From G051903925 sp051903925 (lineage in GTDB: Bacteria > Pseudomonadota > Alphaproteobacteria > Zavarziniales > Zavarziniaceae): a stretch of DNA of 64,000 nucleotides. The notes below the pieces were generated by a model. It made no database searches. It was not told where the DNA came from and was given only the letters and a program-made list of their open reading frames with translations. Location of the stretch: assembly GCF_051903925.1 (NCBI RefSeq), contig NZ_CP173678.1:1550001-1614000 (forward strand). The letters are read 5' to 3'. This document shows positions 9,796 to 18,804 of the stretch, piece after piece (position 1 is the stretch's first letter; each line of letters opens with the position of its first letter). A program made the translations under genes and the position numbers.

Positions 9796-12075
9796 TCAGC
9801 CGCGGGGCGGCACCGGCCGTCGCTCGTCCAGCACGGCGCGGACCTTGGCCGCCAGGTCCTGCCGGCGATAGGGCTTGTTGAGCAGGTGAACCCCACGGTC
9901 GAGCCGGCCGCCATGGACGATCGCGTTCTCGGTATAGCCCGAGGTGAACAGCACGGCGAGGCCGGGCTGCCGCGTGACTGCCTGTTCCGCCAGTTGCGGA
10001 CCGTTGAGGCCGCCCGGCATCACGACATCGGTGAACAGCAGGTCGAAGCGTTGCCCGTCGTCCAGCAGGCGCAGCGCCTCCGCCCCGGTGGCGGCACTGA
10101 CCACGGCATAGCCCATGCGCCGCAGCTGCCCCTCGACCTGCTGCCGGACGGGCTCGTCGTCCTCCACGACCAGGATGCGCTCGCTACCGCCAACGATGCC
10201 TTCCGCCAGCGGGCCGGGGCTTGCCGACGGCGCATCCTCCGCCCCGGCGCAGGGCAGGTAGAGCTTCACCGTCGTGCCCAGGCCCGGCTCGGAATAGATG
10301 CGGACGTGGCCGCGCGACTGGTTGATGAACCCGTGCACCATGCTGAGGCCCAGGCCGCTGCCCTTGCCCGCCTCCTTGGTCGTGAAGAATGGGTCGAATG
10401 CCCGCGCCAGGGTCGCCTGGTCCATGCCCGTGCCGGTGTCGGAGATGGCGATCATCACATAGCTGCCGGGCAGCAGATTCGGCTGGCCGGCGGCGTAATC
10501 CTCGTCCAGGTCGGCGTTCGCGGTCTCGATCGTCAGGCGGCCGCCGTCCGGCATCGCGTCCCGCGCGTTCACGCCCAGATTCAGGATGGCGCTTTCAAGC
10601 TGCCCCGGATCGATCAGGGCCCGGCGCAGCTGAGGCTCCAGGATGGTGCGGATCTCGATATGCTCGCCCAGTGCCCGGCGCAGCAGCGCGTCCATGGCGG
10701 CGACCAGGGCATTCACGTCGATGGCGCGGGGATCCAGCGCCTGGCGCCGGGCAAAGGCCAGCAGCCGGCCCGTCAGCTCGGCCCCGCGCAGCGCCGCATC
10801 GCGGGCCATCGTCGCCAGCCCGCGATTGGACGGATCCTTGGCCAGGCTCTCCTCCAGCAGGTCGGTGGAGCCGATGATCACGGTCAGCAGGTTGTTGAAG
10901 TCATGCGCGATGCCGCCCGTCATCTGGCCGATCGCCTCCAGCCGCTGCGACTGGCGCAGTTTTTGGTTCAGCTCGTCGATGTCGCGCCGGTTGCGGTCCA
11001 GCGAGGCGGCGCTTTCGTTGAGCACGGCCATCAGGCTGCCCAACTCGCCGCTGGGATAGGGGGGCGGCAGCCGCGCGCCGAGGTCGCCGCCGCCCAGGCG
11101 CGCGGCCATCCCGGCGATGCGGCCCAGCGGCCGGCGGATCGCGAATTCGACCAGGAACCAGGTGCCGCCCAGCAGCAGCAGCGTGAACCCGACCAGGGTC
11201 AGCAGATCCTCCAGCAGGCGCTTGTCAGGGGCCGCGACCAGGTCGCTGTGGGCGCGTCCCACCAGCGCGATCAGCCCGGCCTCGCGCAGCTGGGCCGATT
11301 CCGCCTTGACCCAGACCTGGCGCGTCCCGTCCAGGCCGACCAGCTCGGTGCTGGTGCCGTTGGCGGGTTCGGCGCCGGCGTGGGCAAAGCGGAACAGGTC
11401 GGTATCCGCGATCGGCGTCCCCACGCGCGGCGAGGGAAGCGGCCGCCGGTCATTGCCCCGCGAGGTGGTCCAGGCCAGCACCGTGCCCTTGGCGTCCAGC
11501 AGCAGGACCTCCGTCCCCTGCACCCGCCCGGCGGCGGCCGCGTCCGCCACCTGGGCCAGGTTGAGAGAGGCCAAAAGCACGTATTGCAGGGCGTTGGCGG
11601 CGTCGCGCACCGGATAGGCGATCTGCAGCACCGCGATCCCGGTCAGGCGGCCAAAGGCCGGTTCCAGGACGACCTTGTCCGTGGTGTCGCGCGCGCGCTG
11701 GAAATAGGCCCGGTCGCGCAGGTCCAGCGTCCGGCCGGTGTGCAGCGAATCGCAGAACAGCTGCCCGCCGGGGTCGATGGTCAGGATGCCGGTGTACTGC
11801 GGCTGGCGCTGCCGTACGTCCGACAGGAAGGCGGAACAGCCCTCCCGCGTCGGGTTGTCGAGATCGCGGGAACGGGCCAGACCGAACTGCAGCTGGGCGG
11901 TGCCCTGGATCCGCGCCTCAAGGTCGGTGGCGATGGACTGCGCCGTGCGCTGCTGCGACCGGATCGCCGCGGCGATGGCCGATTCGCGGACCTCGTAATA
12001 GCGCAAGGCCACCAGCGCCACGGGGATCATGCCCGTGACCAGGACCAGCAGCAGAAGGCGGGCGCGAATGCTCAC
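9796..12075 (-). CDS. Hybrid sensor histidine kinase / response regulator
   Basis: This 759-residue inner-membrane protein has a transmembrane helix at residues 5-25, a periplasmic sensor of double-Cache type (about 30-285, with DRAYFQRARDTTDKVV), a second helix at 290-310, a HAMP linker, a HisKA domain with the phospho-acceptor His391 in GQMTGGIAHDFNNLL, an HATPase domain (GLGLSMVHGF) and a C-terminal receiver (ILVVEDDEPVR, phospho-acceptor Asp in LLFTDVVMPGG). It is complete for autophosphorylation and intramolecular transfer. There is no output regulator next to it, so its target is unknown. Confidence 0.95.
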   Translation of the reverse strand: MSIRARLLLLVLVTGMIPVALVALRYYEVRESAIAAAIRSQQRTAQSIATDLEARIQGTAQLQFGLARSRDLDNPTREGCSAFLSDVRQRQPQYTGILTIDPGGQLFCDSLHTGRTLDLRDRAYFQRARDTTDKVVLEPAFGRLTGIAVLQIAYPVRDAANALQYVLLASLNLAQVADAAAAGRVQGTEVLLLDAKGTVLAWTTSRGNDRRPLPSPRVGTPIADTDLFRFAHAGAEPANGTSTELVGLDGTRQVWVKAESAQLREAGLIALVGRAHSDLVAAPDKRLLEDLLTLVGFTLLLLGGTWFLVEFAIRRPLGRIAGMAARLGGGDLGARLPPPYPSGELGSLMAVLNESAASLDRNRRDIDELNQKLRQSQRLEAIGQMTGGIAHDFNNLLTVIIGSTDLLEESLAKDPSNRGLATMARDAALRGAELTGRLLAFARRQALDPRAIDVNALVAAMDALLRRALGEHIEIRTILEPQLRRALIDPGQLESAILNLGVNARDAMPDGGRLTIETANADLDEDYAAGQPNLLPGSYVMIAISDTGTGMDQATLARAFDPFFTTKEAGKGSGLGLSMVHGFINQSRGHVRIYSEPGLGTTVKLYLPCAGAEDAPSASPGPLAEGIVGGSERILVVEDDEPVRQQVEGQLRRMGYAVVSAATGAEALRLLDDGQRFDLLFTDVVMPGGLNGPQLAEQAVTRQPGLAVLFTSGYTENAIVHGGRLDRGVHLLNKPYRRQDLAAKVRAVLDERRPVPPRG

Positions 12076-12093
12076 GGCTCAGGTGTCCCCGCT

Positions 12094-12111
12094 CGGACGG
12101 TCGCCCGTCCG
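12094..12111. terminator. Perfect hairpin between FG-GAP-like gene and sensor kinase
   Basis: CGGACGG-TCGC-CCGTCCG forms a 7-bp GC stem with a 4-base loop. It is in the 99-bp gap downstream of the leftward gene ending at 12175 and upstream of the leftward kinase gene. There is no T-run, so it is a possible pause or processing hairpin rather than a textbook intrinsic terminator. Confidence 0.4.
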
Positions 12112-12174
12112 CATCATCATCATGGCCCAGGATCGGCGGCGCTTGTCACGCCCCGCGCGCACCGTCGCGTTGCC

Positions 12175-12984
12175 CTAGAGCCCACAGCCGCAACCCATGA
12201 TGAACTCCGGCGCGCTGCCGTTCAGCCGGTAGGCGTCCGTGCCCTCTCCCTCGTGGTACAGGCTGTGGATGACGGCCTCCGGCACGCCGTCGCCGTCGAC
12301 ATCGGCCAGGGCGCTGACACGGTAGTGCTCGCGCAGGCCATCTGGATCGGTCGCCGCATGGGCCGTGCCCGTCACGCGCACCGTCTCGATCTTGCCCTTG
12401 GCGATGCGGCGCATCAGGACCACCGCATGGTCGCCGGCCGTGACGCCCAGGACCGACTCGCCGGGCACGTAGTATTCGGCCGTCAGCAGGACCTCGTCCG
12501 TGCCGTCGCCCTCGATGTCCAGGCGCAGGACCTGGCTCAGCGTCGTCCTCGCCGCGGGGATCCCTTGCGCCTTGAGCCAGTCGAGCACCGCCTGGACATA
12601 GACCGGCTGGTCCGGGTCCTGCGACATGACCGGGCGGGGCACGGGGGGCCAGGTGCCGCCAATCGCGACCCAGGCGACCTGGTCGAAATCGGGGCTCAGC
12701 GCCACGACATCGGTGCAGATGTCCTCGTCAACCGCGCGCGAACCGGTCGCCGCGACCGGACCATTGTAGAGGTCGAGCACGCGATAGGCCTCACCCCCCT
12801 GCAGCAGCGGCTTCATGGTGGCGGCGTCCAGCACGCGGCCGTCCCGGATCCCGCCCATCAGGCATGCCTTGCCCGACGGCGACACCGCCACGATCGGCGC
12901 AGGGCCGTCGGCCGCCGCCGGAACGGAAGCCAGGCCAAGGGCAAGGAGGCCCAGCAGCGGGCGGAGCAGGACAGGTCGCGGCAT
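12175..12984 (-). CDS. Exported FG-GAP/VCBS-like repeat protein of unknown function
   Basis: This 269-residue protein has a clear signal peptide (MPRPVLLRPLLGLLALGLAS, cleavage near AAADG), so it is exported to the periplasm. The mature part contains two acidic, FG-GAP/EF-hand-like stretches, LRLDIEGDGTDEVLLTAEYY and LADVDGDGVPEAVIHS, which resemble the calcium-binding loops of beta-propeller repeats. It ends with MGCGCGL, a Cys-x-Cys tail. The start at 12984 is chosen because the signal peptide begins there. I do not recognise a named family. Confidence 0.8.
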   Translation of the reverse strand: MPRPVLLRPLLGLLALGLASVPAAADGPAPIVAVSPSGKACLMGGIRDGRVLDAATMKPLLQGGEAYRVLDLYNGPVAATGSRAVDEDICTDVVALSPDFDQVAWVAIGGTWPPVPRPVMSQDPDQPVYVQAVLDWLKAQGIPAARTTLSQVLRLDIEGDGTDEVLLTAEYYVPGESVLGVTAGDHAVVLMRRIAKGKIETVRVTGTAHAATDPDGLREHYRVSALADVDGDGVPEAVIHSLYHEGEGTDAYRLNGSAPEFIMGCGCGL

Positions 12985-13219
12985 GGTCGATCCGGCAGGG
13001 GACCGCGGCCACGGGCGGACTGCCGCGCGCGCCTGTACGGTCGGATGCACGCTGTTGTTTCACAGTGCGCACGATCCCGCCACGGTGTGCGACCGCGATC
13101 ACGGGGGCGGGTCAAGCGTCGCCGGCGCCTGGATTGGCACTGGACGGCGCCCCTGTCTGTACTAGGCTTTGCACCGCAGGCAGGGGACCGGGCGCGCAGG
13201 CGCCGGGGCAGAGGGCGGC

Positions 13220-15913
13220 GTGGAACCGAGCATCTTTCGCTACATCATCCGCTTTTCGCTGCGCCAGCAGATCACCCTGTGCGTGATGGCGGGACTGTCG
13301 TTCCCGTTCCTTTGGCTCTATTACGAGATGCCAAAGCAGATCATCAAGGTGATCAACCCCGAACCGGGCCAGGCTGTCAGGCATACGTTCTGGGGCGTCA
13401 CGATCCCCGATACGATCTTCGGCGTGCCCATGGGGCAGCTTGAGATCCTGTTCCTGCTCTGCTTCATGCTTCTGCTGCTGGTGATCGTGAACCAGCGGTT
13501 CAAGTACTGGATCAACGTCTACAAGGGGATCACGGCCGAGCGCATGCTGCGCCGGCTGCGCTACGACCTGTACAGCCGGGTCCTGCGCTTTCCCCTGCCG
13601 ACGTTCCGGCGCATGAGCTCGGGAGAGATCATCCCGATGATCACGAACGAGGTGGAGCCGCTGGGCGGCTTCATCGGCGATGCCTTCTCCCTGCCGGCGT
13701 TCCAGGGCGGCACGCTGCTGGTCATCCTGGCCTTCCTGTTCTCGCAGGACGTCATCATGGCGACGGCGGCGGTGGCGCTCTACCCGCTCCAGGCCTACCT
13801 GATCCCCAAGATGCAGCGGAAGGTCAACCGCCTGGGCAAGGAGCGCGTCAAGCTGATGCGCAAGCTGGCCGACCGGGTGGGCGAGTCGGTCCAGGGCGTT
13901 CAGGAAATCCGCGCCAATCACACCTCGAACCTGGAACTGGCCGATTTCTCGGACCGCCTGGGTGGCGTGTTCTGGGTGCGCTTCGAGATCTATAATCGCA
14001 AGTTCGCGATCAAGTCGATCAACAACTTCATCCAGCAGCTGGGCCCGATCTTCTTCTATTCGATCGGCGGCTACCTGGTGATCAACGGCGAATTGTCGAT
14101 TGGCGCGTTGGTCGCGGCCATCGCCGCGCAGAAGGACCTGGCAGCACCGTGGAAGGAGCTGCTCGACTTCTACCAGACCAAGGAAGACGCCCGCATCAAG
14201 TACGAGCAGGTGATCGGCCAGTTCGACCCGCCGGGCCTGCTGCCGGCCGAACTGCAGGTCGACCCCCCGGCCGAGGTGCCGCGCCTGACGGGCGAACTGG
14301 TCGCCGGCAACGTGGTCCTGCGCGACGACAATGACAGCGTGCGGCTGGAGGGCGTCAGCTTCAAGGTCCCGCTGGCCGAGCTGACGGCGATTGTCGGGCC
14401 GCATGGCGGCGGCAAGGAGGACCTCGTCTATCTCATCGGCCGGCTGCTCAGCCCGACGACCGGCCGCATCACCGTCGACGGCCAGGCGATCCACGAGATG
14501 CACGAGGCGATCACCGGGCGGCGCATGGCCTTTGTCGGCCCCAACGCCTTCCTGTTCTCGGCGAGCCTGGGCGACAACCTGTTCTATTCGCTGAAGCACC
14601 GGCAATTGGCGGCGCCGGCCGACGGGGACGAGGCGGCGCGGCGCGAGCGCGAGAAGCGGCGGCGCGAACTGGTCGCGTCCGGCAATTTCGTCGCCGATGT
14701 CGACGCGCCCTGGATCGACCTGGAGGAGGCCGGGGCCGAGACGGCCGAAGACCTGGTGCGCATCGGCCTGGACACGTTGCGCAAGGTGGGCCTTGGCGAG
14801 GACGTCTATCGCTTCGGCCTGTCGGGCACGATCGACGGGGGCAAGGCACCGGAACTGGCCGCCGCCGTGCTGCGCGCCCGCGCCCGCCTGCGGCAGCGCC
14901 TGTCCGACCCCGAACTGGCGCCGCTGATCGAGCCGTTCGACAGGCTGGTCTACAACCGCAATGCCAGCATCGCCGAGAACATCCTGTTTGGAACACCGGT
15001 CGGCAAGACGTTCGAGCTGGATGCCCTGGCGACGCAGCCCTATATGCGGCAGGTCCTGGAAAAGACCAACCTGCGCGCGCCCCTGATCGAGATCGGGCGC
15101 AAGGTGGCGGAGACCATGCTGGAAATCTTCTCCGGCCTGCCGCCAGAGCACGAGATGTTCCAGCAGTTCAACTTCGTCTCGGCCGACGACCTGCCCGACC
15201 TGCCGAACCTGCTGGCCCGGGCCGAGCGGGGCAAGCTGACGGCCGAGGACGAGGCCCAGCTGCTGGGCTTCCCCTTCAAGCTGATCCCGGCGCGCCACCG
15301 CCTGGGCCTGATCGACGAGCGCATGATGGTGCGCCTGCTGGAGGCCCGGCGGACCTTCGCCGACGACCTGCCGGACGACTACCGCGAGGCGATCGCCTTC
15401 TTTGAGGAGGATGCCTACAACCCGGCCGCCAACCTGATGGACAACATCCTGTTCGGCAAGGTCGCCTATGGCGTGGGCGATGCGCCGGAGCGGATCGGCC
15501 GCCTGGTGCGCGAGGTCGTCCACGAGCTGAACCTGGAGGATGCGGTCGCCGGCCTGGGCCTGAACTACCAGGTGGGTGTCGGCGGCTCCCGCCTGACGGG
15601 TGCGCAGCGCCAGCGCCTGGCGCTCGCCCGGGCGATCATGAAGCGGCCCGACATCGTGATCCTGCTGGAGCCGACCGCGGCGCTGGACGCGGCCAGCCAG
15701 CAGCACCTGCTGGACCTGATGCTGGCCGAGTGCAGGGGCACCGACGGCGGCCGGGCGCGGGGCCTGATCTGGGCCCTGCATCGCCCTGACGATGCCCGCC
15801 ATTTCGACCGCGTGCTGGTTGTGGCGGGCGGCCATATCGTCGACAACGGATCATTCGACCAGGTCTCGGGTGCCGAACGGCCCCTGGGGCGGATGCTGGC
15901 GACGGGTGCCTGA
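13220..15913 (+). CDS. Unusually long ABC exporter with degenerate, internally repeated nucleotide-binding domain
   Basis: This 897-residue half-exporter starts at GTG 13220. A transmembrane domain (about residues 10-310) is followed by an NBD in which all key motifs can be placed but several are altered. Walker A at 393-400 reads GPHGGGKE, with Glu where Ser/Thr belongs. The signature at 791-796 reads RLTGAQ. Walker B reads IVILLEPTAALD, with Leu for the usual Asp but the Glu kept. The H-loop His is present in WALHRP. Walker A and signature are about 400 residues apart instead of about 110; the extra 280 residues contain repeats of the motif that normally follows the Q-loop (FLFSASLGDNLFY, NASIAENILFG, PAANLMDNILFG). 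It is followed 33 bp later by a cNMP-binding protein. Substrate unknown. Confidence 0.88.
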   Translation: MEPSIFRYIIRFSLRQQITLCVMAGLSFPFLWLYYEMPKQIIKVINPEPGQAVRHTFWGVTIPDTIFGVPMGQLEILFLLCFMLLLLVIVNQRFKYWINVYKGITAERMLRRLRYDLYSRVLRFPLPTFRRMSSGEIIPMITNEVEPLGGFIGDAFSLPAFQGGTLLVILAFLFSQDVIMATAAVALYPLQAYLIPKMQRKVNRLGKERVKLMRKLADRVGESVQGVQEIRANHTSNLELADFSDRLGGVFWVRFEIYNRKFAIKSINNFIQQLGPIFFYSIGGYLVINGELSIGALVAAIAAQKDLAAPWKELLDFYQTKEDARIKYEQVIGQFDPPGLLPAELQVDPPAEVPRLTGELVAGNVVLRDDNDSVRLEGVSFKVPLAELTAIVGPHGGGKEDLVYLIGRLLSPTTGRITVDGQAIHEMHEAITGRRMAFVGPNAFLFSASLGDNLFYSLKHRQLAAPADGDEAARREREKRRRELVASGNFVADVDAPWIDLEEAGAETAEDLVRIGLDTLRKVGLGEDVYRFGLSGTIDGGKAPELAAAVLRARARLRQRLSDPELAPLIEPFDRLVYNRNASIAENILFGTPVGKTFELDALATQPYMRQVLEKTNLRAPLIEIGRKVAETMLEIFSGLPPEHEMFQQFNFVSADDLPDLPNLLARAERGKLTAEDEAQLLGFPFKLIPARHRLGLIDERMMVRLLEARRTFADDLPDDYREAIAFFEEDAYNPAANLMDNILFGKVAYGVGDAPERIGRLVREVVHELNLEDAVAGLGLNYQVGVGGSRLTGAQRQRLALARAIMKRPDIVILLEPTAALDAASQQHLLDLMLAECRGTDGGRARGLIWALHRPDDARHFDRVLVVAGGHIVDNGSFDQVSGAERPLGRMLATGA

Positions 15914-15946
15914 GGCCTGGAGGTATTGCGTGCTGGAGGGATTGCG

Positions 15947-16411
15947 ATGAGCCTGAACGACGAAGTGGCGGTGCTGCGCTGCATCCCGATGTTCCAGAAC
16001 GTCGACCCTGCCCGGCTGAAGCTGATCGCGTTCACAAGCGAGCGCCTGACCTTTGCCCCCGGCCGCGACCTGTTCCGCGCAGGCGACCATGGCGACGCCG
16101 TCTACGTCATCCTGGCGGGCCTTGCCCATGCCCTGATCGCCACCGCGGAGGGCGAGATCAAGGTGGCGGAGTTCGCGCAGAACGACGTGGTGGGAGAGAT
16201 CGCGGTCCTGTGCGACGTCCCGCGCACCGCAACGGTCCGCGCGATCCAGGACGTCACCGTGCTGAAGATCGGCAAGGACCTGTTCCTGAAGCTGGTGTCC
16301 GAGCTTCCGCAACTGGCCCTTTCGGTGATGCGCGAACTGGCGCATCGGCTGGACATTACCACCGTCCAGCTGTCCCGCGCCCGGAACGAGCTGCTGGCCC
16401 GCCAGGTCTGA
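15947..16411 (+). CDS. Stand-alone cyclic-nucleotide-binding domain protein
   Basis: This 154-residue protein starts at ATG 15947 behind a good ribosome-binding site (GGAGGG at 15935-15940). It is a single cNMP-binding beta-roll with the phosphate-binding cassette GEIAVLCDVPRTATV, keeping the Gly-Glu and Arg that contact cyclic nucleotides. After the C-helix (LSVMRELAHRLDITT) it simply ends: there is no Crp-type helix-turn-helix. It is therefore not a DNA-binding regulator on its own and is a good candidate for a regulatory subunit of the adjacent ABC exporter, an inference from gene order. Confidence 0.9.
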   Translation: MSLNDEVAVLRCIPMFQNVDPARLKLIAFTSERLTFAPGRDLFRAGDHGDAVYVILAGLAHALIATAEGEIKVAEFAQNDVVGEIAVLCDVPRTATVRAIQDVTVLKIGKDLFLKLVSELPQLALSVMRELAHRLDITTVQLSRARNELLARQV

Positions 16412-16447
16412 CCGCCGGGCGCCCAATCCCAGAAGGAAGGTCCGCCC

Positions 16448-17347
16448 ATGCCGATCCAGGCCCTGCGCACCCCGGACGACCGTTTCGCCGACCTGCCCGG
16501 CTATCCCTGGGCCCCGCACCACGTCGCGGACCTGCCCGGGTTCGAGGGTTTGCGCCTGCACTATCTGGACGAGGGGCCGCGCGATGCCCCGCATACCTTC
16601 CTGTGCCTGCATGGCCAGCCGACCTGGTCCTATCTCTACCGGCGCATGATCCCGGTCTTTCTGGAGGCGGGGGGCCGGGTGGTGGCGCCCGACCTGTTCG
16701 GCTTCGGCAAGTCGGACAAGCCGGTGGATGACGCCGCCTATACCTATGCCTTCCACCGCAACACGCTGCTGCGCCTTGTCGAGCGGCTGGACCTCAGGAA
16801 CATCACCCTGGTCTGCCAGGACTGGGGCGGCATCCTGGGCCTGTCGCTGCCGCCGGCCATGCCGGAGCGCTTCAGCCGCCTGATCGTGATGAACACGGGC
16901 ATTCCCGTCGGCCGTTCGCTGGGCCCCGGCTTCGACGCGTGGAAGGCCTGGGTTCGCACCCAGCCGGACATGAAGGTGGGGGCGTTGCTGAAGCGCGGCA
17001 CGAAGCACCTGACCGACGCGGAGGCCGCGGCCTATGACGCGCCCTATCCCGATGCGTCCTTCAAGGGCGGGGTGCGCCGCTTTCCGGAACTGGTTGCGAT
17101 CGAACCGGGCATGGAGGGGATCGCGGAGGGAGAGGCCGCGGCCGACTTCTGGGCCAATCGCTGGACCGGGCAGAGCTTCATGGCCATCGGCATGGCCGAC
17201 CCCGTCCTGGGCGACGGGCCGATGACGGCGCTGCGCAGCCAGATCCGCAATTGCCCCGAGCCGATGCGCATTGCCGACGCCGGCCACTTCGTCCAGGAAT
17301 GGGGCGAACCCATCGCCCGCGCCGCCCTCGCCTCCTTCAAGGGGTGA
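16448..17347 (+). CDS. Haloalkane dehalogenase (subfamily I, DhlA/DmbB-like)
   Basis: This 299-residue alpha/beta hydrolase hydrolyses carbon-halogen bonds to an alcohol and halide. Seen in order: the oxyanion motif HGQPTW, APDLFGFGKSDKP, the nucleophile elbow VCQDWGG (Asp125, with Trp126 for halide binding), MADPVLG holding a plausible acid residue, and the catalytic His in DAGHFVQEWG. The overall run of motifs is that of DhlA-like subfamily I enzymes rather than the related epoxide hydrolases. A ribosome-binding site (GAAGG) precedes the ATG. Substrate range cannot be predicted. Confidence 0.9.
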   Translation: MPIQALRTPDDRFADLPGYPWAPHHVADLPGFEGLRLHYLDEGPRDAPHTFLCLHGQPTWSYLYRRMIPVFLEAGGRVVAPDLFGFGKSDKPVDDAAYTYAFHRNTLLRLVERLDLRNITLVCQDWGGILGLSLPPAMPERFSRLIVMNTGIPVGRSLGPGFDAWKAWVRTQPDMKVGALLKRGTKHLTDAEAAAYDAPYPDASFKGGVRRFPELVAIEPGMEGIAEGEAAADFWANRWTGQSFMAIGMADPVLGDGPMTALRSQIRNCPEPMRIADAGHFVQEWGEPIARAALASFKG

Positions 17348-17372
17348 GCATCGTCTGGGAATGAGCCAGCCT

Positions 17373-17405
17373 GCTCCCTCGCCCGCCGCTTGCGACGGGA
17401 GGGGA
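17373..17405. repeat. Short hairpin repeat between dehalogenase and methyltransferase genes
   Basis: CCCGCCGC-TT-GCGACGGG (17382-17399), flanked by CTCCCTCG and AGGGG, forms a compact stem with one G-T pair. It resembles one arm of the repeat at 1103-1238 and lies 25 bp after the dehalogenase stop, where a terminator would be expected. Confidence 0.5.
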
Positions 17406-17437
17406 CCGTGTCTGCCGCGCCCAATGAAGGACCCTGA

Positions 17438-17941
17438 ATGAGTCGACTTGATGCCATGATCCGCCGCCTGACGGCCCAGCGCGACTGCCTGGCGGAAGCC
17501 GCACGGCGGATCGCGGGAATGCCGGGGCCGATCCTGGAGCTGGGCCTGGGCAAGGGGCGGACCTATGACCATATGCGCGGGCTGTTCGCCGGCCGGGACA
17601 TCTTCGTCTTCGACCGCGACATCGACTGCTACAAGGACTGCATCCCCCCGGCCGACCGCATGATCCAGGGCGAGTTCCGCGAGACGGTGCCCAACGCGGC
17701 AGCGCGGATCGGCGCGCCCGCGGTCCTGGCCCATTGCGATGTCGGCCGTGGCGATCCCGCCTGGGATGCCGAGCTGGCCGCGTGGCTGGGCCCGGCGCTG
17801 CTGCCATTGCTGGCCGATGGCGCGCTGGTCCTGTGCGACCAGGAGCTGACGGTGCCGCAGCTGGTCCTGCAGGACCTGCCCGACGGGATCCAGCCGGGGC
17901 GCTACCATTTCTATCGCCACGTTCCGGCAATCCACACCTGA
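17438..17941 (+). CDS. Small class I SAM-dependent methyltransferase (Methyltransf_17 type)
   Basis: This 167-residue protein has the SAM-binding glycine motif at residues 30-38 (GPILELGLGKGRTYDHM), an acidic end of strand 2 (FVFDRDID) and a short Rossmann core ending in GALVLCDQELTVPQLVLQ. The compact size and the LGKGRTYDH wording match the small methyltransferase family Methyltransf_17. Its substrate is unknown. It stands between the dehalogenase and an amino-acid transporter and need not be linked to either. Confidence 0.8.
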   Translation: MSRLDAMIRRLTAQRDCLAEAARRIAGMPGPILELGLGKGRTYDHMRGLFAGRDIFVFDRDIDCYKDCIPPADRMIQGEFRETVPNAAARIGAPAVLAHCDVGRGDPAWDAELAAWLGPALLPLLADGALVLCDQELTVPQLVLQDLPDGIQPGRYHFYRHVPAIHT

Positions 17942-18003
17942 CGCTTGATTTATGCCCGATGGCGCGGGACGCTTGATTCCGATCGCTAGAGGGAGACGAT
18001 CTC

Positions 18004-18780
18004 GTGAGGAAGATTGCAGCGTTGATCGCCGCGTGTGCCACCGTGGCGTTCGCTTTTGGCGCCCAGGCGGAATCGCGGACGGTGCGGATCGCGACCGAGG
18101 GGGCCTATCCGCCGTTCAACTTCAAGGATGCCTCGGGCGAGCTCAAGGGCTTCGACGTCGACATCGCCAAGGCCCTCTGCGAGAAGGCCAAGCTGACCTG
18201 CACCTATGTCGCGCAGGACTGGGACGGCATCATCCCCGGCCTGCTGGCCAGCAAGTACGACGCGATCGTCGCCTCCATGTCGATCACGGAGGAGCGCAAG
18301 CAGCAGGTCGACTTCACCAACCCCTATTACAACACGCCCGCCCGCTTCATCGCGGCCAAGGGCTCGGGCATCACCGACATCAGCCCGGCGGCGCTGAAGG
18401 GCAAGATCCTGGGCGCGCAGAGCTCGACCATCCACGCCAACTACCTGCAGGACAACTACAAGGAGTCCGAGGTCAAGCTGTACCCGACCCAGGACGAGGT
18501 GAATGCCGACCTGGCCGCCGGGCGCCTGGACCTGGTCCTGGCCGACAGCGTCATGCTGTACGAGTGGCTGGAGAAGACCGAGCCGGGCAAGGGCTACGAG
18601 TTCGTCGGCACCCCGCTGACCGACCCCAAGTGGTTCGGCGACGGGGCCGGCATCGCCATCCGCAAGGACGATGGCGAGTTGAAGGCCGCGCTGAACAACG
18701 CTCTCGCCGAGATCATCGCCGATGGGACGTACAAGACGATCAACGACGCCTACTTCCCCTTCAGCATCCTGAAGGAATAG
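18004..18780 (+). CDS. Polar amino-acid ABC transporter, substrate-binding protein (Lys/Arg/Orn-His type)
   Basis: This 258-residue periplasmic protein starts at GTG 18004 after an AGGGAGA ribosome-binding site. It has a signal peptide (MRKIAALIAACATVAFAFGA, cleavage near AQAES) and the SBP family 3 pattern: RIATEGAYPPFNFKD, GFDVDIAKALCEKA, WDGIIPGLLASKYDAI and SMSITEERKQQVDFTNPYY. The ligand-binding Asp/Arg region suggests basic amino acids. Two permease genes follow; the ATPase gene is missing from the window. Confidence 0.93.
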   Translation: MRKIAALIAACATVAFAFGAQAESRTVRIATEGAYPPFNFKDASGELKGFDVDIAKALCEKAKLTCTYVAQDWDGIIPGLLASKYDAIVASMSITEERKQQVDFTNPYYNTPARFIAAKGSGITDISPAALKGKILGAQSSTIHANYLQDNYKESEVKLYPTQDEVNADLAAGRLDLVLADSVMLYEWLEKTEPGKGYEFVGTPLTDPKWFGDGAGIAIRKDDGELKAALNNALAEIIADGTYKTINDAYFPFSILKE

Positions 18781-18804
18781 GGCGCCTGGTCAGGCGTTGC
18801 GCCT

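Noticed and set aside
9607..13443. 1278-codon plus-strand open frame
   Set aside because: It runs antisense through the sensor kinase and FG-GAP-like genes; its product has no domain and shadow-type composition.
13112..15835. 907-codon minus-strand open frame
   Set aside because: It mirrors the ABC exporter on the other strand. The plus strand shows transmembrane helices and ABC motifs; the minus frame shows none.
16448..17347. Calling the dehalogenase an epoxide hydrolase
   Set aside because: The nucleophile elbow CQDWGG with halide-binding Trp and the subfamily I wording fit haloalkane dehalogenase; epoxide-hydrolase lid tyrosines were not seen.
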